A stretch of DNA of 52,458 nucleotides from an uncultured Flavobacteriaceae bacterium (lineage in GTDB: Bacteria > Bacteroidota > Bacteroidia > Flavobacteriales > Flavobacteriaceae): positions 1 through 52,458 of the forward strand of contig CANMSB010000034.1 of assembly GCA_947500445.1 (NCBI GenBank). Reading direction: 5' to 3'. Positions 41,509 through 51,700 of this stretch are shown here, piece by piece. Position 1 is the first letter of the stretch. Each line of letters begins with the position of its first letter. A program made the translations under genes and the position numbers. The notes under the pieces are model-generated. The model had not been told where the DNA came from, ran no database searches, and saw only the letters and a list, made by a program, of their open reading frames with translations.

Positions 41509-42645
41509 ATGTTCGATTATATCATTATTGGTGCCGGTGCGGCAGGGTTGATGCTTGCCGACGCCATGGGGAAAGATGTTTTCTTCTCCAATAAGTCCAT
41601 TTTGTTGTTGGATAAGGACCCCAAAAACACCAACGACAGAACCTGGTGTTTCTGGGAAAAAGGCAACGGTGCTTTCGACCCCATCGTAGACCGGATGTGG
41701 CCAAACGTTTTTTTTGGTGGAAAAACACATTCCAAAACGTATGATATTGCCCCTTATTCCTATAAAATGATAAAGGGCATCACCTTTTATAAAACCTACA
41801 AGGAACGGCTACAGGGGTATTCCAACATTGTTTTTGAACAAGAGGAGGTACTTCGGGCGGAAGATCACGGGACCAAAGTAACCGTTACTACCGTGGATGG
41901 CACCTACAGTGCAAAAAAGGTATTCAATAGTATTTTCGATTATAAGATGATCACGGCCCAGCAAAAGTATCCCGTGTTGCAACAGCATTTTGTGGGGTGG
42001 TACGTAAAAACGGAAAATCCCATTTTTCGAACGGATACCGCAACCTACATGGATTTCGCCATCCCGCAAAAAGGGAATACCCGATTTATGTACATACTGC
42101 CATTTTCGGAAAATGAGGCCTTGGTAGAGTATACCTTGTTTTCGGAAAAACGATTGCCCTTGGATGCCTATGAAACGGCATTACAAGCGTATTTGAAAAA
42201 TAACTTGGGCAGCGGGGAATATGAAATTACCGATGTTGAAAAGGGGAGTATCCCGATGACGGCCTACGAATTTCGCGAACACCACACCAAAAACATGCGC
42301 TACATCGGCACCGCCGGGGGTTGGGCAAAGCCCAGCACCGGATATACCTTTTTGAGTACTGCGAAAAAAATTCCCCGTTTGCTCGAATATATCAAGAGCG
42401 GGGCGGACCTAAGAACGTTACGGTACCGCAATAAATTTTGGTATTACGATCTGCTGTTGCTCGATGTATTGAGCCATGACAACAGTATTGGGCAGTCCGT
42501 TTTTGAAACCCTTTTTAAAAACCGATCTCCACAGTTCATTTTTAAGTTTTTGGATGAAGAAACCAACTTTTTTGAAGACGTTCGGTACATGACCTCCGTA
42601 AAGAGCGGACCGTTTATAAAAGCGATAATCAGAAGACTTTTTTAA
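41509..42645 (+). CDS. crtY: Lycopene beta-cyclase
   Basis: A flavoprotein of about 378 residues in the CrtY/CrtL family. It starts with the Rossmann motif FDYIIIGAGAAGLMLADAM, followed by DRTWCFWEKG (the conserved family motif), a central FMYILPFSENEALVEYTLFS segment and GTAGGWAKPSTGYTF near residue 265. It closes the ends of lycopene to give beta-carotene, on the way to zeaxanthin-type pigments common in marine Flavobacteriaceae. A TTG at 41494 would add five residues; the ATG at 41509 is preferred. It converges with the polyprenyl synthase gene across a repeat region. Confidence 0.93.
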   Translation: MFDYIIIGAGAAGLMLADAMGKDVFFSNKSILLLDKDPKNTNDRTWCFWEKGNGAFDPIVDRMWPNVFFGGKTHSKTYDIAPYSYKMIKGITFYKTYKERLQGYSNIVFEQEEVLRAEDHGTKVTVTTVDGTYSAKKVFNSIFDYKMITAQQKYPVLQQHFVGWYVKTENPIFRTDTATYMDFAIPQKGNTRFMYILPFSENEALVEYTLFSEKRLPLDAYETALQAYLKNNLGSGEYEITDVEKGSIPMTAYEFREHHTKNMRYIGTAGGWAKPSTGYTFLSTAKKIPRLLEYIKSGADLRTLRYRNKFWYYDLLLLDVLSHDNSIGQSVFETLFKNRSPQFIFKFLDEETNFFEDVRYMTSVKSGPFIKAIIRRLF

Positions 42646-42968
42646 GGAACGGTTGGGGGGTAGGTAAAAAGTATCTAGTACGAAGTAGTTAGTACTGAGA
42701 GCAATGAATTTACATTTAACTTGTCTTTATTCTGTTCTCTTTGTTCTTTCAGCTAAACGAACGTTCCTTTTCTCAAGTAGTACGAAGTATTCAGTATAAA
42801 GGGGAATGAATTTAAACTTGCCTTTGTTCTATTTTCTTTGTTCTGTTCTCTCTGTTCTTTCAGCGAAGCAATCCGTTTTTTTAGGCAGTACGAAGTATTC
42901 GGTGCAAAGTAGTAAGCGAAATGAACTTGAACTTGACGCTTGAACTTGTACTTGTTTTCCGCTAAAAC
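42646..42968. repeat. Second intergenic repeat cluster between convergent genes
   Basis: No gene. Three degenerate units (from about 42670, 42747 and 42860) share the order TTCAGC-GAA, TTTTTT, AGTACGAAGTA and GAATTTAAACTTG with the units at 36969-37531. They are embedded in TTGTTCT/CTTGAACTTG low-complexity DNA. The cluster fills the space between crtY and the polyprenyl synthase gene. Confidence 0.7.
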
Positions 42969-43943
42969 TCACACCTTCCGTCGCATCAGGTTTTCGCCAA
43001 AGGTTTTTAAAATACTTTTTTTATCTTCTGACAGTTGCAATTGCTCCAAAACGGCGAAAGCTTCCTCTGTGTAGTCGCTTATTGCTTTTTTAGTGGCATC
43101 GGCCGCGCCGCTTGTTTCAAAAATCTCTTTGATCGAGGCAATTTTATCGGTCGGATCCTGTGGTTGTATGGAAAACAGATCGACCAGTTCCTTGCGGTGG
43201 ACAGCGGTACCCAATTCCAGTGCTTTTAAATACAAATAGGTCTTTTTGTTTTCGATAATATCCCCCCCTACCTGTTTTCCAAAGGTTTTGGGATCTCCGA
43301 AAGCATCGAGATAATCGTCCATGAGCTGAAAGGCAATGCCCAAATTGCGTCCAAACTGATAGATCGACCGCTGCGCTTTAGTATCGGCCTCGGCGATCAT
43401 GGCACCCATTTGAAGGGCGGCAGCCACCAAAACGGCAGTTTTGTACTCGATCATTTTAAGGTATTCCGGAATGGTAACATCGTCGCGGGTCTCAAAATCG
43501 ACATCATATTGTTGCCCTTCACATACTTCTATTGCCGTTTTGCTGAACAAGGCTACCAGATTTTTAAAAAGTGGGCCATCGTAACTTTCGAACAATTGGT
43601 AAGCATTAATAAGCATCGCATCACCGGAAAGAATGCCCCGATTGACATCCCATTTTTCATGCACGGTGGCCTTCCCCCTGCGTAAGGGTGCATCATCCAT
43701 AATATCGTCATGTACCAACGAAAAATTGTGAAAGACCTCAATACCCAAAGCGGCATCCAAAGCTTTACGATGATCGGCACCAAAAAGTGCTGCGGCCATT
43801 AAGGTTAAAATAGGACGTAGCCGCTTTCCGCCCAGTTCTAAAATATAGGAAATCGGTTCATATAGGTTAACCGGTTCTTTCGTTTGCGTTTTTTGGGACA
43901 AATAGTCGGTAAAGGTGGTTCGGTATTGGTCAATAACGTGCAT
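42969..43943 (-). CDS. Polyprenyl diphosphate synthase (FPP/GGPP type)
   Basis: A 324-residue all-helical prenyltransferase. The first Asp-rich motif is DDIMD (79-83, in LVHDDIMDDAPLRRG), the second DDYLD (209-213). GGKRLRP is near 38-44. A phenylalanine five residues before the first motif favours a short product, C15 to C20. It condenses isopentenyl diphosphate with allylic diphosphates; with crtY next door, it may feed carotenoids, though quinone synthesis is also possible. The ATG at 43943 (MHVIDQYRTT) is chosen; the frame is open 23 codons further without family-like sequence. Confidence 0.92.
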   Translation of the reverse strand: MHVIDQYRTTFTDYLSQKTQTKEPVNLYEPISYILELGGKRLRPILTLMAAALFGADHRKALDAALGIEVFHNFSLVHDDIMDDAPLRRGKATVHEKWDVNRGILSGDAMLINAYQLFESYDGPLFKNLVALFSKTAIEVCEGQQYDVDFETRDDVTIPEYLKMIEYKTAVLVAAALQMGAMIAEADTKAQRSIYQFGRNLGIAFQLMDDYLDAFGDPKTFGKQVGGDIIENKKTYLYLKALELGTAVHRKELVDLFSIQPQDPTDKIASIKEIFETSGAADATKKAISDYTEEAFAVLEQLQLSEDKKSILKTFGENLMRRKV

Positions 43944-44337
43944 AATCGCATTTTTTTCAAAAATACGCCCTATTTTAAAATTCCGAAGTGTCGGATTCCC
44001 ATTTAATTCCAACCGCAGCGAAGGAACTTTTTTTGGAATCGGTCAATGCACGGATCTTCCACAATTTACGGTACGTCTTTGATGCGCCTGAGGTGAAAAC
44101 GAGATGGAAGGAGTCAAAAAATGGTTATACCATTTTTGCTTTATAATTACCCAAATAAAAAGCCATCATTTTTTCCTTGGACGAAAAAGGAAAATCAAGT
44201 ATAGCAGTAGCTACGGTCGTTTTTTGTTTTGAAGTATAAACGGAAAAGGGCTATTTTTTCACCACTTTTTTAAAAAAAATGCAATACAATGAAAAACCTT
44301 CGTCTCTATAAATGAGGCGGCCGAATAAATTACGGGA
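43944..44337. other. Divergent spacer carrying a MITE-like element
   Basis: This 394-base spacer between the leftward polyprenyl synthase and rightward sigma gene contains the element at 44122-44289 and otherwise no recognisable gene. No TAnnTTTG element for the sigma gene is clear. Confidence 0.5.
44122..44289. mobile_element. MITE-like element (copy B, diverged)
   Basis: The left end TGGTTATACCATTT matches the left end of copy A (13765 on). The right end AAATGCAATACAA is a weaker match to its right end. The centre (44191-44226) repeats the hairpin core AAATCAAGTATAGC and GCTACGGT seen at 13835-13860. The two elements have nearly the same length (168 and 170 bases) and both lie just upstream of a sigma-factor gene. 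Confidence 0.45.
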
Positions 44338-44874
44338 ATGGTTTCTAAAAACGAAAATCATAATAGGTTAAACGCTTTTTTTAAGGAAGAGTACCATTCC
44401 TTAAAAAAGTATGTGACGTCAAAAATAGAAGATGCCGCCCACCGCGATGCGGGAGATGTGGTACAGGACGTCGCGTTTAAACTTTTTTCAAGGGCCGATA
44501 GCCTTTCCCCGATCGACAATGTTGCAGGTTACGTATACAATGCCATTCGCAATGCAGTGGTAGACTTGATGCGAACACGAAAAAAACATGTGGGTTTCGA
44601 GGATGAAATGGAAATGAAATTGGTGGCGTTTACCGAAGTGCTCTATGGGGTTTCCGCCAATTCGTATTCCGGGGAAATGCAAAAGAACTTGAAATCGGCC
44701 ATTGCGAACTTGAAGCCGCATTATAGGGATGTTGTTATTGCCATCGATTTTGAAGGATATACCTATACGGCCCTTTCGCAGGAAACGAGCATTCCCACGG
44801 GGACATTGATGTCCAGAAGACATAGGGCCCTATCCATTTTATATAAAACGTTACAGACAAAAAATTTAAATTAG
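44338..44874 (+). CDS. Sigma-70 family (ECF-like) RNA polymerase sigma factor
   Basis: A 178-residue sigma factor. Region 2 is seen in FFKEEYHSLKKYVTSK, GDVVQDVAFKLFSR and VAGYVYNAIRNAVVDLMR (about 15-80). Region 4 is in LKPHYRDVVIAIDFEGYTYTALSQETSIPTGTLMSRRHRAL (about 125-170). It has no zf-HC2 anti-sigma partner; instead a small membrane protein gene begins 8 bases after its stop and may act as regulator. Its regulon is unknown. Confidence 0.88.
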   Translation: MVSKNENHNRLNAFFKEEYHSLKKYVTSKIEDAAHRDAGDVVQDVAFKLFSRADSLSPIDNVAGYVYNAIRNAVVDLMRTRKKHVGFEDEMEMKLVAFTEVLYGVSANSYSGEMQKNLKSAIANLKPHYRDVVIAIDFEGYTYTALSQETSIPTGTLMSRRHRALSILYKTLQTKNLN

Positions 44875-44881
44875 TAATGAC

Positions 44882-45307
44882 ATGAAAGAACATATCGAAC
44901 ATCAAGTAAAGGGAAAGGTGGAACGCACAGTTAAGAAAGCCGTTCGGGTATTTTTCTATGTGCTGGCGGCCTTCGCATTCATTATGCTTTTCGCCTATAT
45001 TTTTATGCGCTTGTGGAACTGGCTCATGCCCGACATTTTTGCCCTTCAACAACTGACCTACTGGCAAGCATTGGGAATATTGATCATGGCAAAGTTGCTT
45101 TTTGGAGGATTTGACCGTGGCCCAAAAAAACCGAATGGCAAGCATAGGAACGAACGGAAAAGGAATCGTTGGGGAAAAAGATGTAACAGCGAATATGGGA
45201 AATGGGAAATGTACGATCGCTTTTGGGCAGAAGAGGGGGAGAAAGCGTACGAAGCCTATGTCGGTAGAATGCAAGGACCAAAAAATGAGGAAGATGAAAA
45301 TGTTTGA
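44882..45307 (+). CDS. Small membrane protein paired with the sigma factor
   Basis: A 141-residue protein with an N-terminal amphipathic segment (KVERTVKKAVR) and two membrane helices (about 20-43 and 58-75, with LMPDIFALQQLTYWQALGILIMAKLLFGGF between and in the second). A basic, then acidic cytoplasmic tail (PNGKHRNERKRNRWGKR, then WAEEGEKAYEAYV) follows. Proteins of this plan accompany ECF sigma genes in Bacteroidota; an anti-sigma-like or envelope-sensing role is inferred only from position. It is very likely cotranscribed with the sigma gene. Confidence 0.72.
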   Translation: MKEHIEHQVKGKVERTVKKAVRVFFYVLAAFAFIMLFAYIFMRLWNWLMPDIFALQQLTYWQALGILIMAKLLFGGFDRGPKKPNGKHRNERKRNRWGKRCNSEYGKWEMYDRFWAEEGEKAYEAYVGRMQGPKNEEDENV

Positions 45308-45491
45308 AAGCACTAAAAGGAAAATTATACGAAATCGGTTCAGCTTTGGTTGGCACACCTCATCCACCAAAACCGACAGTTCAAAAGTTTTGCATTGTGA
45401 GGAAGCGATATCGACACTATTTTCGAATAAAAAAGGGATTTAAATAGGCAAGGAGCGGTTTTAACAAAACGTTAAAAAAAAGTAAAACTCA

Positions 45492-45519
45492 GGAAACTTT
45501 TACTGTGTTTTAAGTTTCC
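45492..45519. promoter_or_regulatory. Inverted-repeat operator before the tetR-RND operon
   Basis: GGAAACTT (45492-45499) and AAGTTTCC (45512-45519) are perfect 8-bp inverted arms 12 bases apart. They cover the -33 region of the promoter whose -7 element is at 45525. A second, overlapping pair, AGTAAAA (45481-45487) and TTTTACT (45498-45504), is also present. The position fits autorepression by the TetR protein encoded directly downstream. Confidence 0.6.
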
Positions 45520-45524
45520 CTAGC

Positions 45525-45532
45525 TATATTTG
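45525..45532 (+). promoter_or_regulatory. -7 promoter element of the tetR-tolC-RND operon
   Basis: TATATTTG matches TAnnTTTG. The ATG at 45541 follows after only 8 bases, so the transcript should start within about 1-4 bases of the start codon, that is, nearly leaderless. Confidence 0.65.
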
Positions 45533-45540
45533 CCCTCGTT

Positions 45541-46146
45541 ATGAAAGAAAAAATTTTGGTCAAAGCCACCGACATGTTCCTAAACTTAGGGTTTAAGAGC
45601 GTAACGATGGACGATATCGCCAACGAAATGGGAATATCAAAAAAAACGATTTATGCCCATTATGAAAACAAAACGCACTTGGTGGAAGAAAGCACCTCCA
45701 ACCTGTTTTTAGTAATATCATCGGGCATAAACGATATCATAGCGGTTCAAAAAAATCCGATCGAAGAACTATACGAGATTAAAAAATTTGTAATGCTCCA
45801 TCTTAAGGATGAAAAGTCGTCCCCACAATATCAATTACAAAAATACTATCCCAAAATCTATGATGATCTAAGGGAAAAGGAATACGATCTGATGTTCGAT
45901 AGTGTGGTCGAGAACATTAAACGGGGGTTGGAACTAGGGATTTACCGAAGCAATATTGATGTAGATTTTGTATCGCGAATTTACTATTCCGGAGCCTTTG
46001 CCATAAAAGACCACAAAATATTTCCCTCGAGCAAGTTTAAGGCCGCCGATTTGGAAGACTATTTTTTAGAGTACCATTTACGGGGTATCGTAACGCCTAA
46101 AGGAAGACAGATATTAAACGGAATCATCAATTCAAATCAAGAATAA
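45541..46146 (+). CDS. TetR/AcrR-family repressor of the RND operon
   Basis: A 201-residue regulator with a clear N-terminal helix-turn-helix, FKSVTMDDIANEMGISKKTIYAHYENKTHLV (about 18-48), and a helical effector domain. It leads the operon: its stop codon shares a base with the tolC start (TAATG at 46144-46148). A TetR at the head of a tolC-adaptor-RND operon usually represses it and is relieved by a pump substrate. The 28-base inverted repeat upstream is its probable operator. Confidence 0.93.
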   Translation: MKEKILVKATDMFLNLGFKSVTMDDIANEMGISKKTIYAHYENKTHLVEESTSNLFLVISSGINDIIAVQKNPIEELYEIKKFVMLHLKDEKSSPQYQLQKYYPKIYDDLREKEYDLMFDSVVENIKRGLELGIYRSNIDVDFVSRIYYSGAFAIKDHKIFPSSKFKAADLEDYFLEYHLRGIVTPKGRQILNGIINSNQE

Positions 46147-47480
46147 TGCGCAGTTATTGTATAAAAATCATAGCACTGTTTTTATTGACTATAGGCTATT
46201 CGCAAGAGAATACCAATAGTTTTACCTTGGAGGAAGCCATTGCGTTCGCTTTGGAAAACAACTACAGCGCCATAAACGCGGACAGGGATATTATAGACGC
46301 CCAAAAACAGAAATGGGAGGTCATCGCATCCGGTCTACCGCAGATATCGGCCGGCGTAAATTACCAGAACCAATTGAAGCAGCCCATATCCCTGATTCCC
46401 GCCGAACTTGCGGGAGGTGCACCGGGAGAGTTCATTGAAGTTGTTTTTGGTGTACCCCAAACATTGACCGCCACCGGCACGTTACGGCAAAAAATATTTG
46501 ATGGCACCTATATTGTAGGTGTTCAGGCCACCAAGTCGTTTTTGAGTTACAGTACCAACAATAAGGAGAAGACCCAACTGGAGGTACGGAAAGCGGTTAC
46601 CGAAGCCTATGGCAACGTACTCTTGGCAAGGGAAAGCGTCGCCATTCTGGAAAAGAACAAGGCCAACCTCGAAAAGAACTTGTTCGAGACAACGAAAATT
46701 TATGAAAACGGATTGGGAGATGAGGAGAGTGTAGAGCAATTACAGATTACCCTCTCAAACATCGACAACCAGTTGAAGAACGCCATACGTCTGCAGGACA
46801 TTACCCTCCAGATGCTGAACCTGATAATGGGTATCGCGATAGACGCACCCACTACGTTGGAGGAACAACTTGATGACCTCGCGCAAAAACAAATGGCCTC
46901 AGAAATGGCCGCCGACGTGTTCAACATTGAAAACAACGTGGACTATAAGTTGGCCATTAACCTGAACGAACAACGGTATTTCGAGTGGAAACAGGCCAAG
47001 AGCCGTGCATTGCCCAGTTTGGACGCTTTTGTAAATTATGGAAGTTCTTCTTTTGGGGAACAGTTCAATTTTTTCGATAGCGGTCAACCATGGTTCGATT
47101 TTTCCACTTTTGGTGTCGACCTGAACATCCCGATCTTTAGCTCTTTGGGTAGGAGTGCAACCACCCAACGTGCCAAAATCGCCTTGGAGAAGGCCAAGAC
47201 ACAGTTACAAGAAGCCGAAGCACAAATACGGTTGCAGCTGGCCCGGGCCGAAAGTGATTTTACGTTGGCCATTGAACAGTACAATACCTCAAAGGAAAAT
47301 TTGGGCCTCGCGGAACGTATCGAAAGAAAAAATCAATTAAAATACAGTGAAGGTATCGCAACCAGTTTTGAGCTCCGACAGGCCCAAACACAACTTTACG
47401 ATGCGCAACAGGGCTATCTAACGGCTATGGTGGACGTCATCAATAAAAAGACCGCACTGGAAGTAATCCTAAACGAATAA
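46146..47480 (+). CDS. TolC-family outer-membrane efflux channel
   Basis: A 444-residue exported protein (signal peptide ending near GYSQ, residue 20) with the internally duplicated OEP fold. Long coiled-coil helices (about 150-235 and 345-430, with ALEKAKTQLQEAEAQIRLQLARAESDFTLAIEQYN) alternate with barrel strands (for example QISAGVNYQNQLKQPI). It forms the trimeric outer duct of the efflux pump encoded by the next two genes. Confidence 0.93.
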   Translation: MRSYCIKIIALFLLTIGYSQENTNSFTLEEAIAFALENNYSAINADRDIIDAQKQKWEVIASGLPQISAGVNYQNQLKQPISLIPAELAGGAPGEFIEVVFGVPQTLTATGTLRQKIFDGTYIVGVQATKSFLSYSTNNKEKTQLEVRKAVTEAYGNVLLARESVAILEKNKANLEKNLFETTKIYENGLGDEESVEQLQITLSNIDNQLKNAIRLQDITLQMLNLIMGIAIDAPTTLEEQLDDLAQKQMASEMAADVFNIENNVDYKLAINLNEQRYFEWKQAKSRALPSLDAFVNYGSSSFGEQFNFFDSGQPWFDFSTFGVDLNIPIFSSLGRSATTQRAKIALEKAKTQLQEAEAQIRLQLARAESDFTLAIEQYNTSKENLGLAERIERKNQLKYSEGIATSFELRQAQTQLYDAQQGYLTAMVDVINKKTALEVILNE

Positions 47481-47520
47481 TTCATAAACAACACCCAACG
47501 AACAATAAAAAGAAGTTACC

Positions 47521-48702
47521 ATGAGAAAAATACTTTACGCACTCTCGGCCGTTCTACTGCTCTCTTCTTGCGGCGAACAAAATGCCGTTTCGATAGAAGA
47601 TTTGATCGCGCAAGGAAACTTGGAGGCGATCAGAACCAAAAAGACGGAACTTTCCGAACAACAGAAAAAATTGGACGATCAGCTACAGCAGCTAGACTCG
47701 GCCATTGCCACCTTTGCCGGAAATGAAAAATTACCCTTGGTAACCACATTTCCCGTAAAAGAGCAACAGTTCGATCACTTTTTGGAACTTCAGGGCGATG
47801 TAAAAACCAAGCAGAACGTGTTGATCTATCCCGAAATGTCAGGGACCCTACAGCGGGTATACGTAAAAGAGGGACAGCGTGTGAGCAAGGGGCAATTATT
47901 GGCATCCATTGACGATGGAGGTATGGGAAGCCAATTGGCACAATTAAAGACCCAGGCCGAACTTGCCAAAACCACCTACGAGCGCCAGAAACGGCTATGG
48001 GAACAGAAAATAGGTTCCGAGATTCAATACCTTCAGGCCAAGGCCACCTATGAGGCAAATGAAAACTCGGTAAAACAGGTACAGAGCCAATTGGGAAAAT
48101 CTGCCATACGGGCACCCTTTTCCGGAATTATAGACGATGTGATCAAAGATCAAGGAACGGTAGTATCGCCCGGTCCCAGTTCCGAGGTGTTCCGCATCGT
48201 CAACCTTTCCGATATGTACATTGAAGTAGATGTGCCCGAAAGTTATCTTGGCGATATCAAAAAAGGCAAGGAAGCACAAGTGTACTTTCCGGTATTGGGC
48301 GATACGGTAGTAACGAAAATAAGACAGACCGGAAATTTCATCAACCCTAGCAATCGTGCGTTTACCGTGGAAATTCCGGTACCGAACAAAAACGGCACCA
48401 TTAAACCGAACCTGACCGCAAAGGTGAACATTAACGACTATACCAATGAGAAAGCCGTGGTAGTCCCCCAAAGCATTATTTCCGAGAACGCCGAAGGACA
48501 GCAATACGTATACGTTGCCGATACTTCCGGCGAGGACAACAAAGCGGTCGTGAACAAATCGATCATTACCACTGGTAGAAATCAGGGAAGTATGGTGGAG
48601 GTACTTTCCGGTATTGCCGATGGGGATCAGCTAGTGAAGGAAGGTGCGAGGAGCGTAAAGGACGGCCAAAAAGTGGAAATCAAAAAAGATGAGGTCTTAT
48701 GA
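47521..48702 (+). CDS. RND efflux periplasmic adaptor (membrane fusion lipoprotein)
   Basis: A 393-residue lipoprotein (SSCG, Cys17). A coiled coil precedes and follows the core (about 25-60 and 140-185). The biotinyl-lipoyl domain is split around the hairpin (GDVKTKQNVLIYPEMSGTLQRVYVKEGQRVSKGQLL and SAIRAPFSGIIDDVIKDQGTVVSPG). Beta-barrel and membrane-proximal domains follow. It links the RND pump to TolC. The stop overlaps the pump start by 4 bases (ATGA at 48699-48702). Confidence 0.93.
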   Translation: MRKILYALSAVLLLSSCGEQNAVSIEDLIAQGNLEAIRTKKTELSEQQKKLDDQLQQLDSAIATFAGNEKLPLVTTFPVKEQQFDHFLELQGDVKTKQNVLIYPEMSGTLQRVYVKEGQRVSKGQLLASIDDGGMGSQLAQLKTQAELAKTTYERQKRLWEQKIGSEIQYLQAKATYEANENSVKQVQSQLGKSAIRAPFSGIIDDVIKDQGTVVSPGPSSEVFRIVNLSDMYIEVDVPESYLGDIKKGKEAQVYFPVLGDTVVTKIRQTGNFINPSNRAFTVEIPVPNKNGTIKPNLTAKVNINDYTNEKAVVVPQSIISENAEGQQYVYVADTSGEDNKAVVNKSIITTGRNQGSMVEVLSGIADGDQLVKEGARSVKDGQKVEIKKDEVL

Positions 48703-51700
48703 GCAGTAGTAAGCAAAAGAAAAACGCCGATAAGGAATTTCGTTTATCGTCCTGGGCAATAGACAATCCGTCGGTAATCTATGTAATGATCGCCCTATTC
48801 CTATGGTTCGGTCTCAAGTCGTACTTTGCGATGCCCCGGGAAGATTTTCCGGAAATCGTAGAAACCAAAATCTACGTAAGCACGCCTTATCCCGGAAATA
48901 CCGCCGAAGATGTGGAACGTTTGATTACCGATCCCCTAGAAGATCGCTTAAAGAACGTTAGCAATGTGGTAAAGGTAACTTCTACTTCTCAGGAAGATTA
49001 TTCCATAATCACCATTGAGTTCGATGAAGAGCTGACGGTGGAGCAGGCCAAGCAAAAAATCAAGGACGAAGTGGACGGAGAAAAGGCCAGCGAGGATTGG
49101 CCTACCTTCAATAACGCAAAGGTAGAACCAAATGTTTTCGACCTGAACCTCTCCGAATCATTCCCGATAATGAACGTCAATTTTACCGGGGATTATCCGG
49201 TGGAAAAATTGAAGGAGTTTGCGGAATACATGCAAGACGAGGTGGAAGACCTTCCTCAAATAAAGGAAGTCAGCATTCGCGGCGCCCAGGAAAAAGAAGT
49301 TGAAATTGCTGTGGACGTTTATAAAATGATGGCTGCAAAAATCAGCTTTCAAGATGTTATCGGGGCAATCAGCAATGGAAATACCACCATGTCGGCCGGT
49401 AACATCCAGTCGGGAGGGCAACGCCGTACCATTCGGATATTGGGAGAGATCAAAGATCCCAGGCAGCTGAACGACTTTGTGGTAAAATCGGAAAACGGAG
49501 CGGTATATTTAAAGGATATTGCCCAAATATCCTTTGATGAGGAAGAAAAAACCACCTATGCCCGGGAATTTGGGAAGAGCGTGGTGATGCTAGATATCAA
49601 AAAACGCTCGGGAAAAAACATGATCGAGGCCACTACCAAGGTTCGGGAATTGGTGAAGGAGGCACAAGAAAACTATTATCCGGCGAGTTTAAACATCACC
49701 ATCGCCAATGACTCTTCCGGCAGGACCTTGAACCAGGTAGACGATCTGGTAAACAACATTATTTTCGGGATCATTCTGGTGGTTACCGTGTTAATGTTCT
49801 TTTTAGGATTTCGAAATGCCCTGTTTGTAGGCTTCGCCATACCCATGTCGATGTTCATGTCCTTTATGATATTGAACAATTTGGGCTACACCTTGAACAC
49901 CATGATCCTTTTTGGAATGATCATGGGCCTCGGTATGATGGTGGATAACGGTATTGTGGTGGTCGAAAACGTTTACCGATTGATGAGCGAGGGCATGAGC
50001 CGTACGGAGGCCGCCAAAAAGGGTATCGGCGAAATTGCATTTCCCATTATCATATCTACCTTAACGACCGTAGCTGCATTTGTACCCTTAGGGCTTTGGC
50101 CGGGCATATTTGGCCAGTTTATGATCTATTTTCCGATTACGTTATCCGTAGTTTTGGGCTCCTCCCTATTTGTAGCCATTTTCATGAACTCCATGTTGGT
50201 TTCCCAATATATGGAAATCGGGGAAAAAGAACTTTCCGTAAAACAGCTGATCCGCATTAGTTCCATATTGGGTGGTTTTGGGCTGTTTATTCTCATTTTT
50301 GGTGGCAGCATGAGGGCTTTGGGAAGTGTAATGATCATTACGGCGATCATGTTCTGGGTGTACAAGTATGTGCTTAAAAAATGGGCGATCCGTTTTCAAA
50401 GTAAAACAATGGTTCGTTTCGAAAACTGGTACGAACGCCGGATCAAACATGCGCTAAGGGGTGGTAATGTCTATTGGTATTTTGGCATCACGTTTATTAT
50501 GCTGATCGCGGTGTTTATGCTTTTCGGCATGTCGGTCGGCAGTGGGCGGACCAAAATAGAATTCTTTCCGGACAATACCCCGAACGAAATTTATGCATAC
50601 ATCGAATACCCTCAGGGAACCTCCATCGAGAAAACCGATGCCTTGACCAAGGAAATCGAAGAAAGGGTGTATGCCGTAACGCGCAGGCCCAAATACATGG
50701 ATGGGGATTTTAACTATCTGGTAGAGTCGGCCGTTTCCCAGGTAGGGGAAGGTGCCGGAAACCCTCAAACGGACGGTGGTTCATCTGCGGAAATGCCCCA
50801 TCGGGGCAAGGTTACCGTGTCGATGCGGGAATTCAAATACCGCGACGGCCGAGATACCGAGGAACTACGGAAGGAAATACAAGAGGAACTCACGGGCGTA
50901 TATCCCGGTGTGGCCATTTCCGTTGAAAAGGACTATAACGGTCCGCCCGCAGGATATCCCATCAACATCGAATTGGAGGGGAAAGACTATACAGAGTTGA
51001 TCAATACGGCCGAGGATATTCGAAATTTCATCAATACCAAAAACATTTCCGGTATCGAAGAATTGAAGATAGACGTCAATAAGAGCAAACCTTCCATGCA
51101 AGTTGTGGTCGACCGCGAAAAGGCTGGGGAACTAGGCGTTTCCGTAGGCCAGGTAGGACAGCAGTTACGGCGGTCGCTATTTGGGGAAAAAGCCGGAGTA
51201 TATAAGGTCGATGGGGAAGATTACGATATCAATGTGCGCTTTAACGAAGATCTGCGCTACAATCGTAACGCCCTTTTCAACCAAAACATCATTTTTAGGG
51301 ACCAGGCTTCCGGGCAAATAAAAGAGGTTCCGGTATCGGCGGTCGCCAAACAGCGAAATTCATCCGGCTTTAGTGCGATCAAGCACAAGGATAAAAAACG
51401 GATCGTAACGGTCTACTCCCAGCTGAAACCCGGTTTTAGTGATGCGGGTGCCATCGTTGCTGAAATCGAAGAAGAAATGAAAGGTTTCAAAGGCCTTCCC
51501 GAGAACGTTAAAATAGACTTTACCGGTCAGATCGAGGAACAGAACAAGCAACAACAATTTTTGGTGGGAGCGTTCTTCTCCGGATTGGGATTGATTATGT
51601 TGATCTTGATCTTCCAGTTCGGTGGCATTTCAAAACCTTTGATCATTATGATTGCCATCTTTCTAAGTTTTATCGGTGTTTTTGGCGGCCTCATGCTAAC

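Noticed and set aside
45102-45443. Rightward frame of 113 codons after the second sigma gene
   Set aside because: It overlaps the small membrane protein in another frame and shows no family features.
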